Shown here: positions 18,957 through 30,053 of the stretch, in pieces | Position numbering within the stretch: position 1 is the first letter of the stretch | Layout: every line of letters begins with the position of its first letter | Origin: Plazaster borealis | Lineage: Eukaryota > Echinodermata > Asteroidea > Forcipulatida > Labidiasteridae | DNA: 64,000 nucleotides | Reading direction: 5' to 3' | Assembly: GCA_021014325.1 (NCBI GenBank) | Contig: JAJGQC010000558.1 | Span: forward strand, 1-64,000 | Notes under the pieces: model-generated | Databases searched by the model: none | What the model was told of the DNA's origin: nothing | The model's input: the letters and a program-made list of their open reading frames with translations, nothing else | Program-made: the position numbers and the translations under genes

Positions 18957-20079
18957 CAAGGGCGTCGATGGGTGGGGGACGGGGGGGACGGGGGGGGGGA
19001 CATGTCCCCCCACTTTTTAGACTGGGGGGAGACAGCATATCAGATGTCCCCCCCCCCACTTTTTGATTGACTGTTTCATTAGAAATATGGAATAAAATGT
19101 AAACATATAATTAAAATTTGTGTTCAAATAAAATAATAGCGGACAAACGGTGAAATGTCTTTCAAATATTTTTTCTTTATAGACTGATGGACCACGTCCA
19201 GAATCAGGGGGGGGGGGGGGTAACGCCACCAACGCGCCACCTACGTTGAAAATAATCTCATTCGACTCTCGCGACGTGCATGGACTGGTCGAAGCTCCAC
19301 AACAAAACACGGCCTAGTACACGTACATACACAGGGTATATACATATTCCCTATGTGTATACATGTACATGAAGCCTATCGTACAAGATTTGAATTACAC
19401 GCGTGCCGTTGAAAAGCTTGGGCGAGTCAATCTTATAAGAGGGTATTGTTATCTTCAAATCTTGTAAATTCACCATATCTTTACACTATAGAGAACATTC
19501 GTAAATGTTTTTTTTTGCGTTACCAACTGCTTCAGTAATTTAATAATTTAATAAACAACATACATTTAACGTAAACGACATGTATTACATATCTGTTTAA
19601 GATGTGTACTTTGCCTCATAATTAATATTACCTACGGCAAATGTTCCCGTCCGTTGACATCCGTTTGACGGACGATCGTTTGCACGCAAACCAAGTATAG
19701 CAGAAACCATTTTCTCAAAAAAACATTCTAAAAATCGTGAAATATCTAGAGGATGTACGGAGGGATTTTCAGCGAAAAATATCAGAGGATGAACGATACG
19801 AATTTTCACATTTTGTCGAAATTTGTAGCCATTTTAGGGAGACGTTTTGGAATGAAATTCCCACCTGGACCCATTCATACACGTTAGCTGCTGCATAAAC
19901 CAACGGAAAATTGTCGGTAATATTTTTACGCACTCTTCATAAAAACAACCACCTTAACAATTGAAAATGCTCTTACAACAGAAAAATGTAAAAGTAATGG
20001 TATGGGGTGCAAATAATGTAAGATTTTTTAAAGACTTGCTCGCCCGTCCCCCACTTTTCAGTAGCGATCGACGCCCTTG
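18957..20079. mobile_element. hAT-type non-autonomous element with 8-bp TSD
   Basis: CCATCTGC occurs immediately before (18949-18956) and after (20080-20087) the element. The ends are CAAGGGCGTCGAT and ATCGACGCCCTTG, a perfect 13-bp inverted repeat. The 8-bp duplication fits the hAT superfamily. At 1,123 bases with no open frame of note, it cannot encode transposase. G-runs (18970-19000, 19207-19221) lie near the left side. Confidence 0.8.
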
Positions 20080-20299
20080 CCATCTGCAGGTACATTTAAA
20101 TGTGAAGGGCAACAAGTTTCTTATAGGATTTTGTACATGGCCCTCTATATGAGGTTCGTGGAGACGATAGCGGATCAAACCTCATAGTTCTAGGGCTAGG
20201 AGTACATGACCCCACTACTGACACACCCAGTCTCCCTGCCCCCACTTGGAAGCAATGCCCCTGTGCCCCCCACCGAAAAATTCCTAGCTACGCCGCTGC

Positions 20300-20633
20300 C
20301 AATGACTCAAAACAAAAATCAGCATAAAAACTTACTTGGTAACGGAGAGCTGTTGATAGTATAAAACATTGTAGGAAACGCTCTGAAGTAACGTAGTTTT
20401 CGAGAAAGAGGTAATTTCTCACTAAAGTAAAATAACAAAAACTTCTTGCAAGAAGTTTTTATTCCTATATCTGAAAGCACACAAATTTGCACAACAAGGG
20501 TGTTTTTTCTTTCATCGTTTTCTTGCAACTTTGATGACCAATTGAGCCCAAATTTTCACAGGCTTGTTATTTTATGCATAATGTTGGGATACACCAAGTG
20601 AGAACACTGGTCTTTGACAATTACCAAACGTGT
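20300..20633 (+). mobile_element. Kolobok-like MITE, both tips missing
   Basis: Sequence from AATGACTCAAAAC to AATTACCAAACGTGTT follows the family interior, including CTTCTTGCAAGAAGTTTTTA and TGGGATACACCAAGTGAGAA. Confidence 0.7.
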
Positions 20634-21244
20634 TCAGAGAGCCATATGTTACAGCATCAGAATACAGCTTAACAAGGTGGGCTACCCGCCCCCCACGGCT
20701 ACGACGTTGCCGCCCAGGGCATACTCGAAATAAACATTTAAACAATATTCGCAAGAATTGTAGCTGTGTTTAATTCTGGCAGCTTGCTGTGTGATGAATT
20801 TAACAACGCCATTCTGCTCAATCACACCACGAACCCGCCGCCGTCACAACAACACAACTCGTCCGTCGGACAACTCGCCAGTCAGACAACTCGACGGGTC
20901 AGATCCCCTTCTTTAAACTGGTGGCCTCAACTCAAGTACAAAGTATCCTAAATCATCTCTTATGAAATGGCAGTCTTAGCAGATCAGTGTATTGTACATG
21001 TTTAACAAAACCATCACAACAATTATATTTTGATTTACGGACATAGCGGCCTATCCATCAACGCAACTGTGCTTTGTTGGCCTTGCTCTATGGTTGTTCC
21101 AAGTTCCCTAAACATCATCTTCGTTTACCCATTTCCAAAATCGAAAAGTCCTGGCGAATTTTCCAATGCGCATGAACGCTGACCGACTGATTGGAGTAAT
21201 ACACAACTTAAACAGACAAACGCACATTTGGACAACGAAGCAAA

Positions 21245-21363
21245 ATGGCGTTTATTTTCATCTCACTTGGACTTGCGATTTTCAGACATCTTTTTAGGCA
21301 TTTAGAATTGTTCGATTCTGCCTGTTTTCTGGCTGTATATATTTGGGAAACCCTTCTCGATAG
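21245..21363 (+). CDS. Possible first coding exon of an unknown gene
   Basis: ATG at 21245 is in a good start context (AGCAAAATGGCG). Thirty-nine codons follow, MAFIFISLGLAIFRHLFRHL then ELFDSACFLAVYIWETLLD, up to a near-consensus donor GATAG|GTAAGA at 21364. The N-terminus is hydrophobic and could be a signal anchor. The region 21000-21240 upstream is unique and not AT-extreme, as a 5' UTR could be. No partner exon was found downstream inside the window, so this may be chance. Confidence 0.25.
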
Positions 21364-21658
21364 GTAAGAATATAATTCAGTGTAATTTGACCTAAATAAT
21401 TAAGGGGGATAAATTGGTGGCTTCCAGCGGAAAGTTTACCTAGACCGCACATGTTTGATTGATGATGTTATTAAGTGCGTGAATGCTTTTCCATTATCTT
21501 GAATCTGACTGACTGTAATGCACGTACACATTATTTTGGAAGAAATACAGGGTTTAGTCCCTTTGCAGAAAATCCTCTGTTCCAGCTCTGTCCAGGATGT
21601 GGATACACTTTTTATAGTGCCTGGGCCCAATTTCATGGAGCTAAAAATATGGATTTAA

Positions 21659-22624
21659 GGTAACGTACATGGTACACGTTTGGTATGACTCAAAACAAAT
21701 ATTAGCATAAAAAGTTACTTGGTAACAATCAACGGAGAGCTGTTGATAGTAAATAACATTGTAGGAAACGACTCATATGGAAAAGTTTAATAGGAAAAGT
21801 CTCAATAAATCAAAGCGCTGTGTTTATAATGCACAGCGCATTAACACTGTGTGCGTGCGCGCGCGGGTGATATACACACAGAGGTCAAATTGTAATACAT
21901 TGAACCGTACCGTGGTGTAAGTTACATCGCATTTGATTGGAAAACAGTTTTGATGTTTTCACTGTTTTATCCTGTCCGACGAAAATATTCAACCAATCAC
22001 AGCAAAGTTGATACACAAGGTAAAAGAATAAATACAGCGGTAAATGGTGAAAACCCCACCAACACAAGTGATTTAGTTAACGAATGAGGGCGTCTCACAA
22101 TCGGTGTGCAGAGTTGTTTATTGGAAGTGCCCCGTGTAGGCCACACAATATTTATCAAAAATGCTGCGTTTTGGGTTATTTTGAAAAACATTTTGCATGA
22201 CCGTCCGACGAGTTATTGTGATCATTTTAAATAAAATCACAATGATTTTAAAGACAAATTAATATAAATTAGAATGCCGAGCACCCCGTTCTTGTACATC
22301 TTTTTATTTTTTCGTGGCAAAGCATTTTGCGTCGAGATACTGATTTTCAGCCTGTACTTTGAGTGCGTGTTTAATTATCGAGCGCAAAAGAGACTACTTT
22401 TCCATATGCCTCTGAAGTAACGTAGTTTTTGAGAAAGAGGTAATTTCTCACTAAAATAATAAAAACTTCTTGTAGGAAGTTTATTCCTATATCTGAAAGC
22501 ACACAAATTTGTACAACAACAAACAAGTGTTTTTTCTTTCATCATTTTCTTGCAACTTTGATGACCAATTGAGCCCAAATTTTCACAGACTTGTTATTTT
22601 ATGCATATGTTGGGATACACCAAG
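21659..22624 (+). mobile_element. Kolobok-like MITE split by another insertion
   Basis: The left part 21659-21773 (after TTAA at 21655) and the right part 22409-22624 are adjacent segments of the same family. The two sides join cleanly at GAAACGACT / CCTCTGAAG when the insertion 21774-22408 is left out. Confidence 0.7.
21774..22408. mobile_element. 635-bp inverted-repeat insertion, CATATGGAAAAGT ends
   Basis: Its ends CATATGGAAAAGT and ACTTTTCCATATG are a perfect 13-bp inverted pair. It interrupts a MITE whose uninterrupted form is known from other copies, so both borders are defined. No target duplication is visible. The interior has an AATGCACAGCGC hairpin and a GTGCGTGCGCGCGC tract and no coding frame. 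Confidence 0.65.
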
Positions 22625-22625
22625 A

Positions 22626-23780
22626 TTAGCCCCATTAATAGTGCCAATACTCTGGACTTCCTCCGATCCTTGGCCCTACGCCCATGTACCTCCAGGAGGT
22701 GACATTTGTTTTTGAAAAGAAACTTGCATTTTTATGCCAAGATTTTTCCCCAGTTGTCACTTCTTGTAGCTCATTTGTGGACAGCATGTGACAACATCTT
22801 TCACATGGTCCAAAGATCTTGTGTGTAGCAATTATGGTTCTTCACATATGAATTTGTTTTCAATATTAAACATTGATTTCATGTTATGACGTCATCGGTG
22901 ACGTCATAAACCTTTGCGGGTTTCATTGACTTACTACGGTCTAAGAACATGGGTAGTTCAAACAGTTACTTGAGCGAGAATTTTTGAACGGAGATGCTAT
23001 TCAAACTTGTTTATAATGTGTTTGTTTGTCATTTAATTATAATTTTGATGTGTTTTCTGAATTTTTCGTAATTATCAATCAAAATTAGGCCCCAACCTCA
23101 AGGTTTTGAAAAACTGAAAACACTTCTGCCGTTTGTGGTGCGCTTCCATGTGATGTCATTTGTGGGGGTTAGCTTAAGACTAGGAGTTAGCTTCTAACGT
23201 AAACAACAAGGACACCGTTGTTTGTGGATGGGAATTCGATAGTTTGCAAACAAATTTAGTTAATTAACAAAGTTTCTTGTGTGCTGGGATAATAACTTTT
23301 TCAACACTTTCAATAAATACGATTGCACCGTCACTATCATAAAAGTGGTCTTCATATATGGTACCAACTAAAAACCCTCGTAAAACAAACCGTCAATAAT
23401 GGTCTGGCTCCCCACCCCTCCCACAAGCTCACTGCTAGACCGGCAAGTTGGGGAGTTCACTTTCCCGGATTTGTCTCTCTGGCCCCATGAGACACGGCAG
23501 CGGCTGTACAGGATATGCCCCAAGGTTTACTTTCAAGAAGCTCCCATGCTGGTGCGCCATAAAACACGCTTCCCTTGCACGAAATCTCTGAATGTGAATC
23601 TTACGTTCGATTTTTCATCATTATTTACGACTTGTATCCATAATCTGAATACATAGTCTTTTCTGTCAAATACTCATGAATAATTGTAATAAAATCATAA
23701 TAACAATTGGTCAGTAATTTACTCTTATACGGCTGGAAGTAAAACTATCTCCGAAGATCTCGAGGGTTATTAGCATTAGC
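22626..23780. other. Unassigned stretch
   Basis: AT-rich unique sequence. Apart from the doubtful open frame at 23399-23656 I see no supported feature. TGACGTCA-type motifs occur around 22890. Confidence 0.3.
23399..23656 (+). CDS. Doubtful open frame, hypothetical
   Basis: An 85-codon frame starting MVWLPTPPTSSLLDRQVGEF sits in a locally GC-richer island (about 23399-23600) within AT-rich DNA. There is no recognisable domain. A splice or promoter signal is not evident. It could be a remnant of a retrogene or a transposon fragment. I list it because base composition differs from its neighbours. Confidence 0.12.
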   Translation: MVWLPTPPTSSLLDRQVGEFTFPDLSLWPHETRQRLYRICPKVYFQEAPMLVRHKTRFPCTKSLNVNLTFDFSSLFTTCIHNLNT

Positions 23781-23785
23781 AGTTG

Positions 23786-23895
23786 CAGGTGATATAATGT
23801 GACACAAATGGTTGTGCTGGTGGATTTTAATTTGGTAAGCACAATTTTGTTGTGCTTACTTGTTGAGCTTAAGCAGCTCTATAATATTGGGCCTT
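23786..23895. mobile_element. Partial MITE of the GCTTAAGCAGCTCTA family
   Basis: Retains GGTAAGCACAATTTTGTTGT, GCTTAAGCAGCTCTATAAT and ATTGGGCC at the right end. The left end is lost. Confidence 0.55.
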
Positions 23896-23904
23896 GTTGT
23901 TTAA

Positions 23905-24077
23905 GGGCAGGGTGTACTTTTGGTAATTGTCAAAGACCAGTATCCTCACTCGGTGTATCCCAACATATGCAGAAAAAAACAAAAATGTGAAAAATTGGGC
24001 TAAGTTGGTCATCGAAGTTGCAAGAAAATAGTGAAAGAAAAAAACCCTTGCATAGAATTGTGTGCTTTCAGATGCTT
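23905..24077 (-). mobile_element. Kolobok-like MITE, partial, reversed
   Basis: TTAA at 23901-23904, then GGGCAGGGTGTACTTTTGG and the interior in the opposite order (GTCAAAGACCAGTATCCTC, GTATCCCAACATATGC, GTCATCGAAGTTGCAAG). It stops at TTTCAGATGC. Confidence 0.65.
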
Positions 24078-24083
24078 GAGAAA

Positions 24084-24390
24084 GGCAACATTTGAAAACC
24101 TACATCAAGTAGTTGTGACGTCATCAAGTGTTGAAATACAGTAGATCAAAGTTTAATAACTAGAGATTCAGTTTTTGTGACATCACAAAAACAAAGGTGT
24201 TCGAGAGTAATGTCAAGGTGTTCGAGAGTAAGGGCATATGATAGATCAAGACACGGGCAACATTTGAAAACCTACATCAAGTAGTTGTGACGTCATCAAG
24301 TGTTGAAATACAGTAGATCAAAGTTTAATAACTAGAGATTCAGTTTTTGTGACATCACAAAAACAAGTTTTTTGAGAGTAATGTCATCAA
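24084..24390. repeat. Two-copy tandem repeat, about 173 bp
   Basis: GGCAACATTTGAAAACCTAC through ACATCACAAAAACAA occurs at 24084 and again from 24257, nearly identical. The spacer holds a smaller duplication of GGTGTTCGAGAGTAA. Confidence 0.8.
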
Positions 24391-24439
24391 ATTATGAGTG
24401 ACTGATTTGGTGTCAACAAGTTATGATTTTTCAAGTAAT

Positions 24440-24780
24440 AAATTTCATCTTCCGGTTTGAACGGGAAGTCAAGGTCAAATGAGGTCACAGGTAGCGTTTC
24501 TTAAATCTTTGGAGCCCTTTCTGATGATGTATAGATGATAAAAATCCAGTATGTGGTTCAGGAGTTCTGATTTTTGTTTTGAAATTTTAAATTTCATCTT
24601 CCGGTTTGAACAGGAAGTAAAGGTCAATTGGGGTCACATTCTGTATATATCGTTTCTAAAGTTGTTACATACTTTCACAATGATGAATAGATTGTAAAAA
24701 TCGAATGAGTTGTTCAGAAATTAAGATATTTTTTAAATATTAAATTTCAACTTCCGGTTTGAACCGGAAGTTGAAAACTT
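24440..24780. repeat. Diverged repeats around CTTCCGGTTTGAAC
   Basis: Three units about 150 apart carry AAATTTCATCTTCCGGTTTG or AAATTTCAACTTCCGGTTTG followed by AGGAAGT or GGAAGTTG. They look related to the tighter array at 25910-26480, which uses CACTTCCGGTTGACCCGGAA. Confidence 0.6.
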
Positions 24781-24924
24781 CACAATTCATACTTTAAGAA
24801 ATACTCATACTTTTTACATACACATTACTCGAAATGTTTACATCATTTTGTAGATTTTAAGCCTTCTCAAACTTGTCCACAGAGTTGTAACCTTTTTGAC
24901 CTTGTTTTATGGTTGAAATCGGGT

Positions 24925-25540
24925 ATACATTGACCGGCTGTCAAACCGCTGGGAAAAACTGCATTGAAAACACACACAATACGCGATCTAAGCCAGTTAG
25001 ACGGTGAGCGGCTGCTCGCTCCATTGAATCAACCGCAACGTTCAAAGTCTATCAAACATGCTTGAAGTCTAGTCCCTGTTCAAGGTTTGCACACCCTGAT
25101 TTTGACATTACGCTTTGTTCGTCTCTAACAAAACAGCCGTCCGTGCAAATCTAGCTAACAATCAAATGTAAGACTTTTGAAAAATTCATAGCTCAAGAAC
25201 TACACAATGGATTTGTACAATCTCTACATTATCAGACAGGTCTTTTAAAATCCAAAAAACGCTACATATAAAGTGACCCCATTTGAAATTGAATTCCGGT
25301 TCAAAATATAAGTTGAACATTTCGTTAGTATTAATTCGCACAAAAAATCTGGTATCGAATGACCCACTCTAAAATTAATCCGCGTATTAAAAGAACTGCA
25401 CTGAATACACACACAACGCGCTATGTTAGTTTTGAACGATGGGCGGCTGCTTGTTCCATTGAATTACACAAAAGGTTCAAAGTCTGTTCACGCAACTTGA
25501 TTTGGCGTTGTAATTCTTTGTTAGTCTCTAAAACAGCCGA
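24925..25540. repeat. Pair of diverged repeats
   Basis: Around 24955-25060 and 25385-25490 the same order of blocks recurs: AACTGCA, ACACACACAA, CGCG, GGCGGCTGCT or GAGCGGCTGCTCG, TTCCATTGAAT or CTCCATTGAAT, GGTTCAAAGTCT or CGTTCAAAGTCT. Identity is moderate. Confidence 0.5.
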
Positions 25541-25610
25541 GAAATTTAACATCCAAAATGTTAGGTATGGTTCTACTGAAGTCATCAAATGTCATGTGAC
25601 GTCAACTTAA

Positions 25611-25672
25611 AGGCACTGAACACGTTTGAAAATTGTCAAAGACCAGTGTTCTCACTTGGTGTATCCCAACTT
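25611..25672 (-). mobile_element. Kolobok-like MITE terminus
   Basis: TTAA (25607-25610) is followed by AGGCACTGAACACGTTTG and GTCAAAGACCAGTGTTCTCA and stops after GTATCCCAACT. An AAT microsatellite follows at about 25692-25713. Confidence 0.65.
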
Positions 25673-25863
25673 GTATTTGTTGAGGTCAAATAAATAATAA
25701 TAATAATAATAATAACTAGACATTAGGTGTTTGTGAACAAACACAAAGCTGTTCCGTGTTCTTTTGCTTCGATTAAGTGCTTCAAAGCTTTAAAGTTGGT
25801 GTGATTTCAAGATAGAAGACTCTTGACCTTTGACAGCTAGGCCCTTTTTAACTTAAGTGTGCC

Positions 25864-25895
25864 TAAAAACCTAAACCTAAACCTAAACCTAAACC
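25864..25895. repeat. Short CCTAAA tandem
   Basis: About five CCTAAA units in a row next to the start of the 130-bp array. It is too short and of the wrong register (TTTAGG rather than TTAGGG) to call telomeric. Confidence 0.6.
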
Positions 25896-25909
25896 TGGTC
25901 TTCATTCTG

Positions 25910-26480
25910 ATACTGAATTGAAAGGGTGTGTAGTTCTTGAGATATGGTCCCACTTCCGGTTGACCCAGAAGTAAAGGTCAACATGGGGTCACGGTTACCA
26001 AAGGCTAATCTCCAATGCCAAAGGATTATATAACTGGAAAAAGTTTGAAAATCGGTTGTGTAGTTCTTGAGATATGGTGCCACTTTTGGTTGACTCAGAA
26101 GTAAAGGTCAACATGGGGTCACGGTTACCAAAGGCTAATCTCCAATGCCAAAGGATTATCTAACGGAAAAAAAGTTTGAAAAAAGGTTGTGTAGTTCTTG
26201 AGATATGGTCCCACTTCCGGTTGACCCGGAAGTAAAGGTCAACATGGGGTCACGGTTACCCAAAGCTAATCTCTAATGCCCAAGGATTTTATAACTGAAA
26301 AAGTTTGAAAATCGGTTGTGAAGTTCTTGAGATACTGTCTCACTTCCGGTTGACCCGGAAGTAAAGGTCAAAAGTCTATAACTGAAAAATGTTTGAAAAT
26401 CGGTTGTGTAGTTCTTGAGATATGGTCCCACTTCCGGTTGACCCGGAAGTAAAAGTCAACATGGGGTCACGGTTACCTTG
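25910..26480. repeat. Tandem array of ~130-bp units, five copies
   Basis: GTGTAGTTCTTGAGATATGG starts units at about 25927, 26057, 26189, 26318 (here GTGAAG) and 26405. Each contains CACTTCCGGTTGACCCGGAA, in which ACTTCCGGT and the GGAAGT side can pair, and AACATGGGGTCACGGTTACC. The fourth unit is shortened to about 87 bases. Confidence 0.85.
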
Positions 26481-27591
26481 TGTGTGCATGACTTAACTTC
26501 AGAGGAAAGTACCCTGCACACAAATTGAATAGTTAACAAGCAATCACTTGGCCACACAGGGCGATTCAAAAGCAGGTTGCTTAGGGGCTCTTTCGAGGCC
26601 AATGGTAAAGCGTGGGAATCGCAAAAATTTGGATAATATTATGAACTATATCGACACATGGATTACATGGATTTGTCGTTAAATTGCATAATTTTTGGAA
26701 GAGATACTCTTGAATAAATGTAGAATCCTATACTAAGTGAACAAACTGTGCAGACTATTCCCTCTCATCACAGTTTAACTAAAAATGTTGTGATGATGAT
26801 TGTGCCCATGTAATTGTACATGCGTAACCTACTCCTGCCGATAGGGGTCATTTCAACTAATGAGTCATTTCAACAAAAAATGGCAACATTTGTGTGAAAA
26901 TTAAGCTATAACTTCCCCTCATTTCAACAAGGAATTTCACAAGTTAGTAAGTAGGCCTTAAGCAAACTGAACCCACTTACAAAGAACAGGGCCCAGCTTT
27001 ATGGCTCTGCTTACCACAAAACTTGTGCGCTTACAATCACCATTCTCCGCTTACTGTGCAAGCGCTGAATATTTGCGCAGGCTTTGAAGCGAAGAATATG
27101 TATCATGAGTTAGCACGCGCACAGGAAAAAATTACTGCTAAGCTGTGAAATATGCTTGACGTAAGCACATTTCCCGCTTCCGAAGCATCAATCTTTGCTT
27201 ACAGTAGCAGAGTCATGAAATTGGGCTGGTCTCACAAGATTTGTACACATGAAGCTAACTTTCCCTCATGTATCAACAAGAAATTTCACAAGTTTGAAGT
27301 ATAGGCCTAACTAAACCCACTTACACAGAACAGGGCAAAATTTCATGGCTCTGCTTACTGCCAAATTCAGCGCTTATGAACACCATTCTCCGCTTACTGT
27401 GCAAGCGCCAAATTGAATGCGCTAGCTTTGAAGCACACAAGTAAGAAAAATCCCTGCTAATAAGCTGTGAAATATGCTTGACGTAAGCACAGAATTCACT
27501 GCTTCTGTTAAGCTGAAATCTTTCAGAGCAGAGCCATGAAATTGGGCCCATTTTCACAAGATTTTTCATGTGAAGCAAAGTTCCCTTCATA

Positions 27592-27966
27592 TTAGGCTTG
27601 GGGACTAGTGACATTTACTACTCGTCTAGTCGCACCTCAAATAGTCGCAACTACGACACTTGTCACGACTACTTTTTAATTCTCAAGGTGCATTGTGGCA
27701 ATGTGTAGCAAGCGCAATATAGTAAAAATCAAGCTCGAAAGGAAAGGATTGTTTCACTGATGTCTGATTGTGTTTGAAGTAATTTATGTTGACGTGAAAG
27801 TCGTAGCGACACAACTGGTTCACCAAACAGGTAGTCGCGACTATTTTTGTAGTGGTCGTGGCGGCATCAATAACCGAGTAGTTGAAAAATGGTAGTCGCA
27901 ACTCAACTAATGATTTAATAGTTGCTACTATGACACTAGTCGCACTAGTCGCCCAGGTCTACTATA
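27592..27966. mobile_element. Inverted-repeat element with GGGACTAGTGACATT ends
   Basis: The left end ATTAGGCTTGGGGACTAGTG and right end CACTAGTCGCCCAGGTCTA are inverted, with repeated TAGTCGCNACTA blocks inside. It is an expanded relative of the 88-bp element at 14450. Confidence 0.6.
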
Positions 27967-27990
27967 TCATGGAATTGCACGGGCCAAGTA

Positions 27991-28152
27991 AAGCCCGGTT
28001 CATAGCTCCTGCGAATGCGAAACAAATTTTTACGTCACAGGGCTGTTTTTGCAGCGAAATTTCGCAGGGAGTTGAGCACAAGTCAACTGAAGCAAATTAT
28101 TCGTTGCGAATTTGTGTCTTTATAATTCGTATCAGGTTTGCATTCGCAGGAA
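27991..28152. mobile_element. MITE with AAGCCCGGTTCATA terminus
   Basis: Left end AAGCCCGGTTCATAGCTCCT with GCGAATGCGAA; the right side keeps TTTGCATTCGCAGGA but the outermost bases are lost. Confidence 0.65.
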
Positions 28153-28440
28153 CACAAGTAAGTAAAGCAAACTAAACCCAGCGTAGGGCCCAGTTTGGTT
28201 CTGCTTATCCGCAAAATTTGCGCCGACGCGATCACCTTTCTCCGCTTACTGTGCAAGCGCCAAATATCTGCACTAGCTTTAAAGCTATAAGAATGCAAAT
28301 TAGCGTTGAGGATATGCACACGCTCAAGCAAACTTTCCCTGCTAAGCTGTAAAATATGCTTAACGCAAGCGCAAAATTCCCTGCTTCCATAAGCGCCGAT
28401 TCTTTCCTTATAGTAAGCAGAGCCATGTAATTTCAATACG

Positions 28441-28980
28441 CTTCTTCAGAATCATTTCGCTTATTCTGAATAATTTTGCTGATTCGTAACCATTTCGCTT
28501 ATTCGTTACGGTTTCGATCATTCGTAACCATTATGCTTGTTGATGTAGATTTGTAAAGTTAATTACACTAAACATTATATCATTCAATGATTCACCACAA
28601 ACACAAGACACATGAATGATAGTACACTTTCGATTTTTCATTCATAAAATGTGAATGAATCAATTCGCTTACTCAGAATCACTTTGCTGATTTGGAATCA
28701 GTTCGCTTACTCTGAATTATATCGCTTATTCAGAATTAATTTGCTTATTCTGAATCATTTTGCTCATTTGTATTGTAACCATTTCGCTTTAGTAACGATA
28801 TCGCTCATTCGTAACCATTACGCTTGTTTAGATGATTTTCCCGTCCAGGGAACTCGGCAAACTCCCACAAGAGGATATAAACGCCAAGCTGGCAACAGCC
28901 AATCTCTCTTGTTGATAAAGATTGTGAAGTTTCTTAATTACACTTAACAATACATCATCACTGATTCACCACAAGACAGT
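28441..28980. repeat. Short-motif repeats TTCGCTTATTCTGAAT in two blocks
   Basis: Motifs of about 20 bases (TTCGCTTATTC, GAATCATTT, TTCGTAACCATT) are iterated in 28441-28545 and 28660-28835. Each block is followed by a copy of AAAGTTAATTACACTAAACA or AAGTTTCTTAATTACACTTA and GATTCACCACAA. So a larger unit of some 250-300 bases was duplicated. Confidence 0.6.
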
Positions 28981-28984
28981 GTAT

Positions 28985-30050
28985 GCCGTGTAAACTTCCA
29001 AATCTCGGGAGGTATTCGTCCGCGCACGGTCCACTTTTACTCATACGGAGTATTATGATGCCTAGATCGAAGCCAAATAATTAAGTAAAGAAACAAGTGT
29101 TTATGTTCCACATAGGTTTGTCTTCAGTGATAAGTTTCAGAAAGAAAATGCTGGCACTTTGTGGTGATTGACAACACACATAAAGCGAAAAACTGCAAAA
29201 ATAGCGCTAGCGGCGCTATGCTGAGCGAGGACAAAACAATGATCGCTTTATTTTCCGGGAAAATAAAATTCTTAGGAGCCAAAAATTGGAAAAAGAATAT
29301 GTGGTACTGTTCGTTTTAATTTAGGTACAAATTGCTTATTGTTAAAAAAAATGTAAAATGTATGCCTCAAGATATTGAAATCGTCGAGATTCCCGGAGGA
29401 TTCGGACTGTGATCACTGGCTTGGTAATTAACACGGTAAACCGCGGTGCCATCGAACCATCAACACATTTGGCGGGATTTAAGACCTTATATAGTTACTG
29501 TATATTTTGAATAGACTCGTTGAAAGTCTGCCGTTGATGCAGTCTCATGCCAACAGTACAAAAACTACGACAGCATCGGGCGCAAACGGCCTCAGGACTT
29601 AGTACGAGTTTACACTGTTCTTCATTACTTTGTACACAGATACGAAACGCGCTATAAATGATGTCATGATGACGTGACATATAAAATTACTTCATTGTGC
29701 ACAACTTCAATACCCAGAGAGTCAACATCTGAAGAAAATTTGAAAATTGGACGTTTAATTTAGGGAGATATGGTGGTAACAAGGTTGCCTAATTAAATAT
29801 TCACGTCATTATAACTCAGCTAATTGATTAAGAAATTAAACAGTATAACATTTTGTGATTAAGTTATGTAATAAGCTTCGATTCAATATAGGACTTAAGT
29901 CTGTCATTTCTACTGTTTCTAAGATTACGAATAAACAAAAATCGTTTGTTAAACCTATGGCGTTTTGACAGATACAAAAAAACGTTTGTAAAACGTTTTG
30001 AAAATCTCGACGAAATCAATACCTGTTCCGACTGTAGGTCAGAACAGCTA
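28985..30050. other. Unassigned stretch
   Basis: No gene, repeat border or RNA gene recognised on either strand. Confidence 0.3.
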
Positions 30051-30053
30051 ATA

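Larger units (their letters stand above)
18349..20298. mobile_element. Composite C-rich transposon remnant hosting a nested hAT
   Basis: The right end CCTAGCTACGCCGCTG (20283-20298) has the reverse CAGCGGCGTAGCTAGG form common to hAT-type termini, next to GTGCCCCCCACCG. The left border has matching GTGCCCCC blocks but no clear terminal repeat. The CpG-dense patch (18540-18800) and the hAT element (18957-20079) lie inside it. Confidence 0.4.
26883..28435. repeat. Three-copy segmental repeat, ~340 bp units, third copy interrupted
   Basis: Unit one (26883-27228) and unit two (27229-27550) share flanks such as AATTTCACAAGTT and AACCCACTTAC and the body GGCTCTGCTTAC through TGACGTAAGCAC to the TCATGAAATTGGGC end. 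The third starts at 27551, breaks at about 27591, and resumes at about 28165-28435. The gap is filled by the elements at 27592-27966 and 27991-28152. Confidence 0.7.

Noticed and set aside
25864..25895. Telomeric repeat
   Set aside because: Five CCTAAA units only, wrong register for TTAGGG, and internal position.
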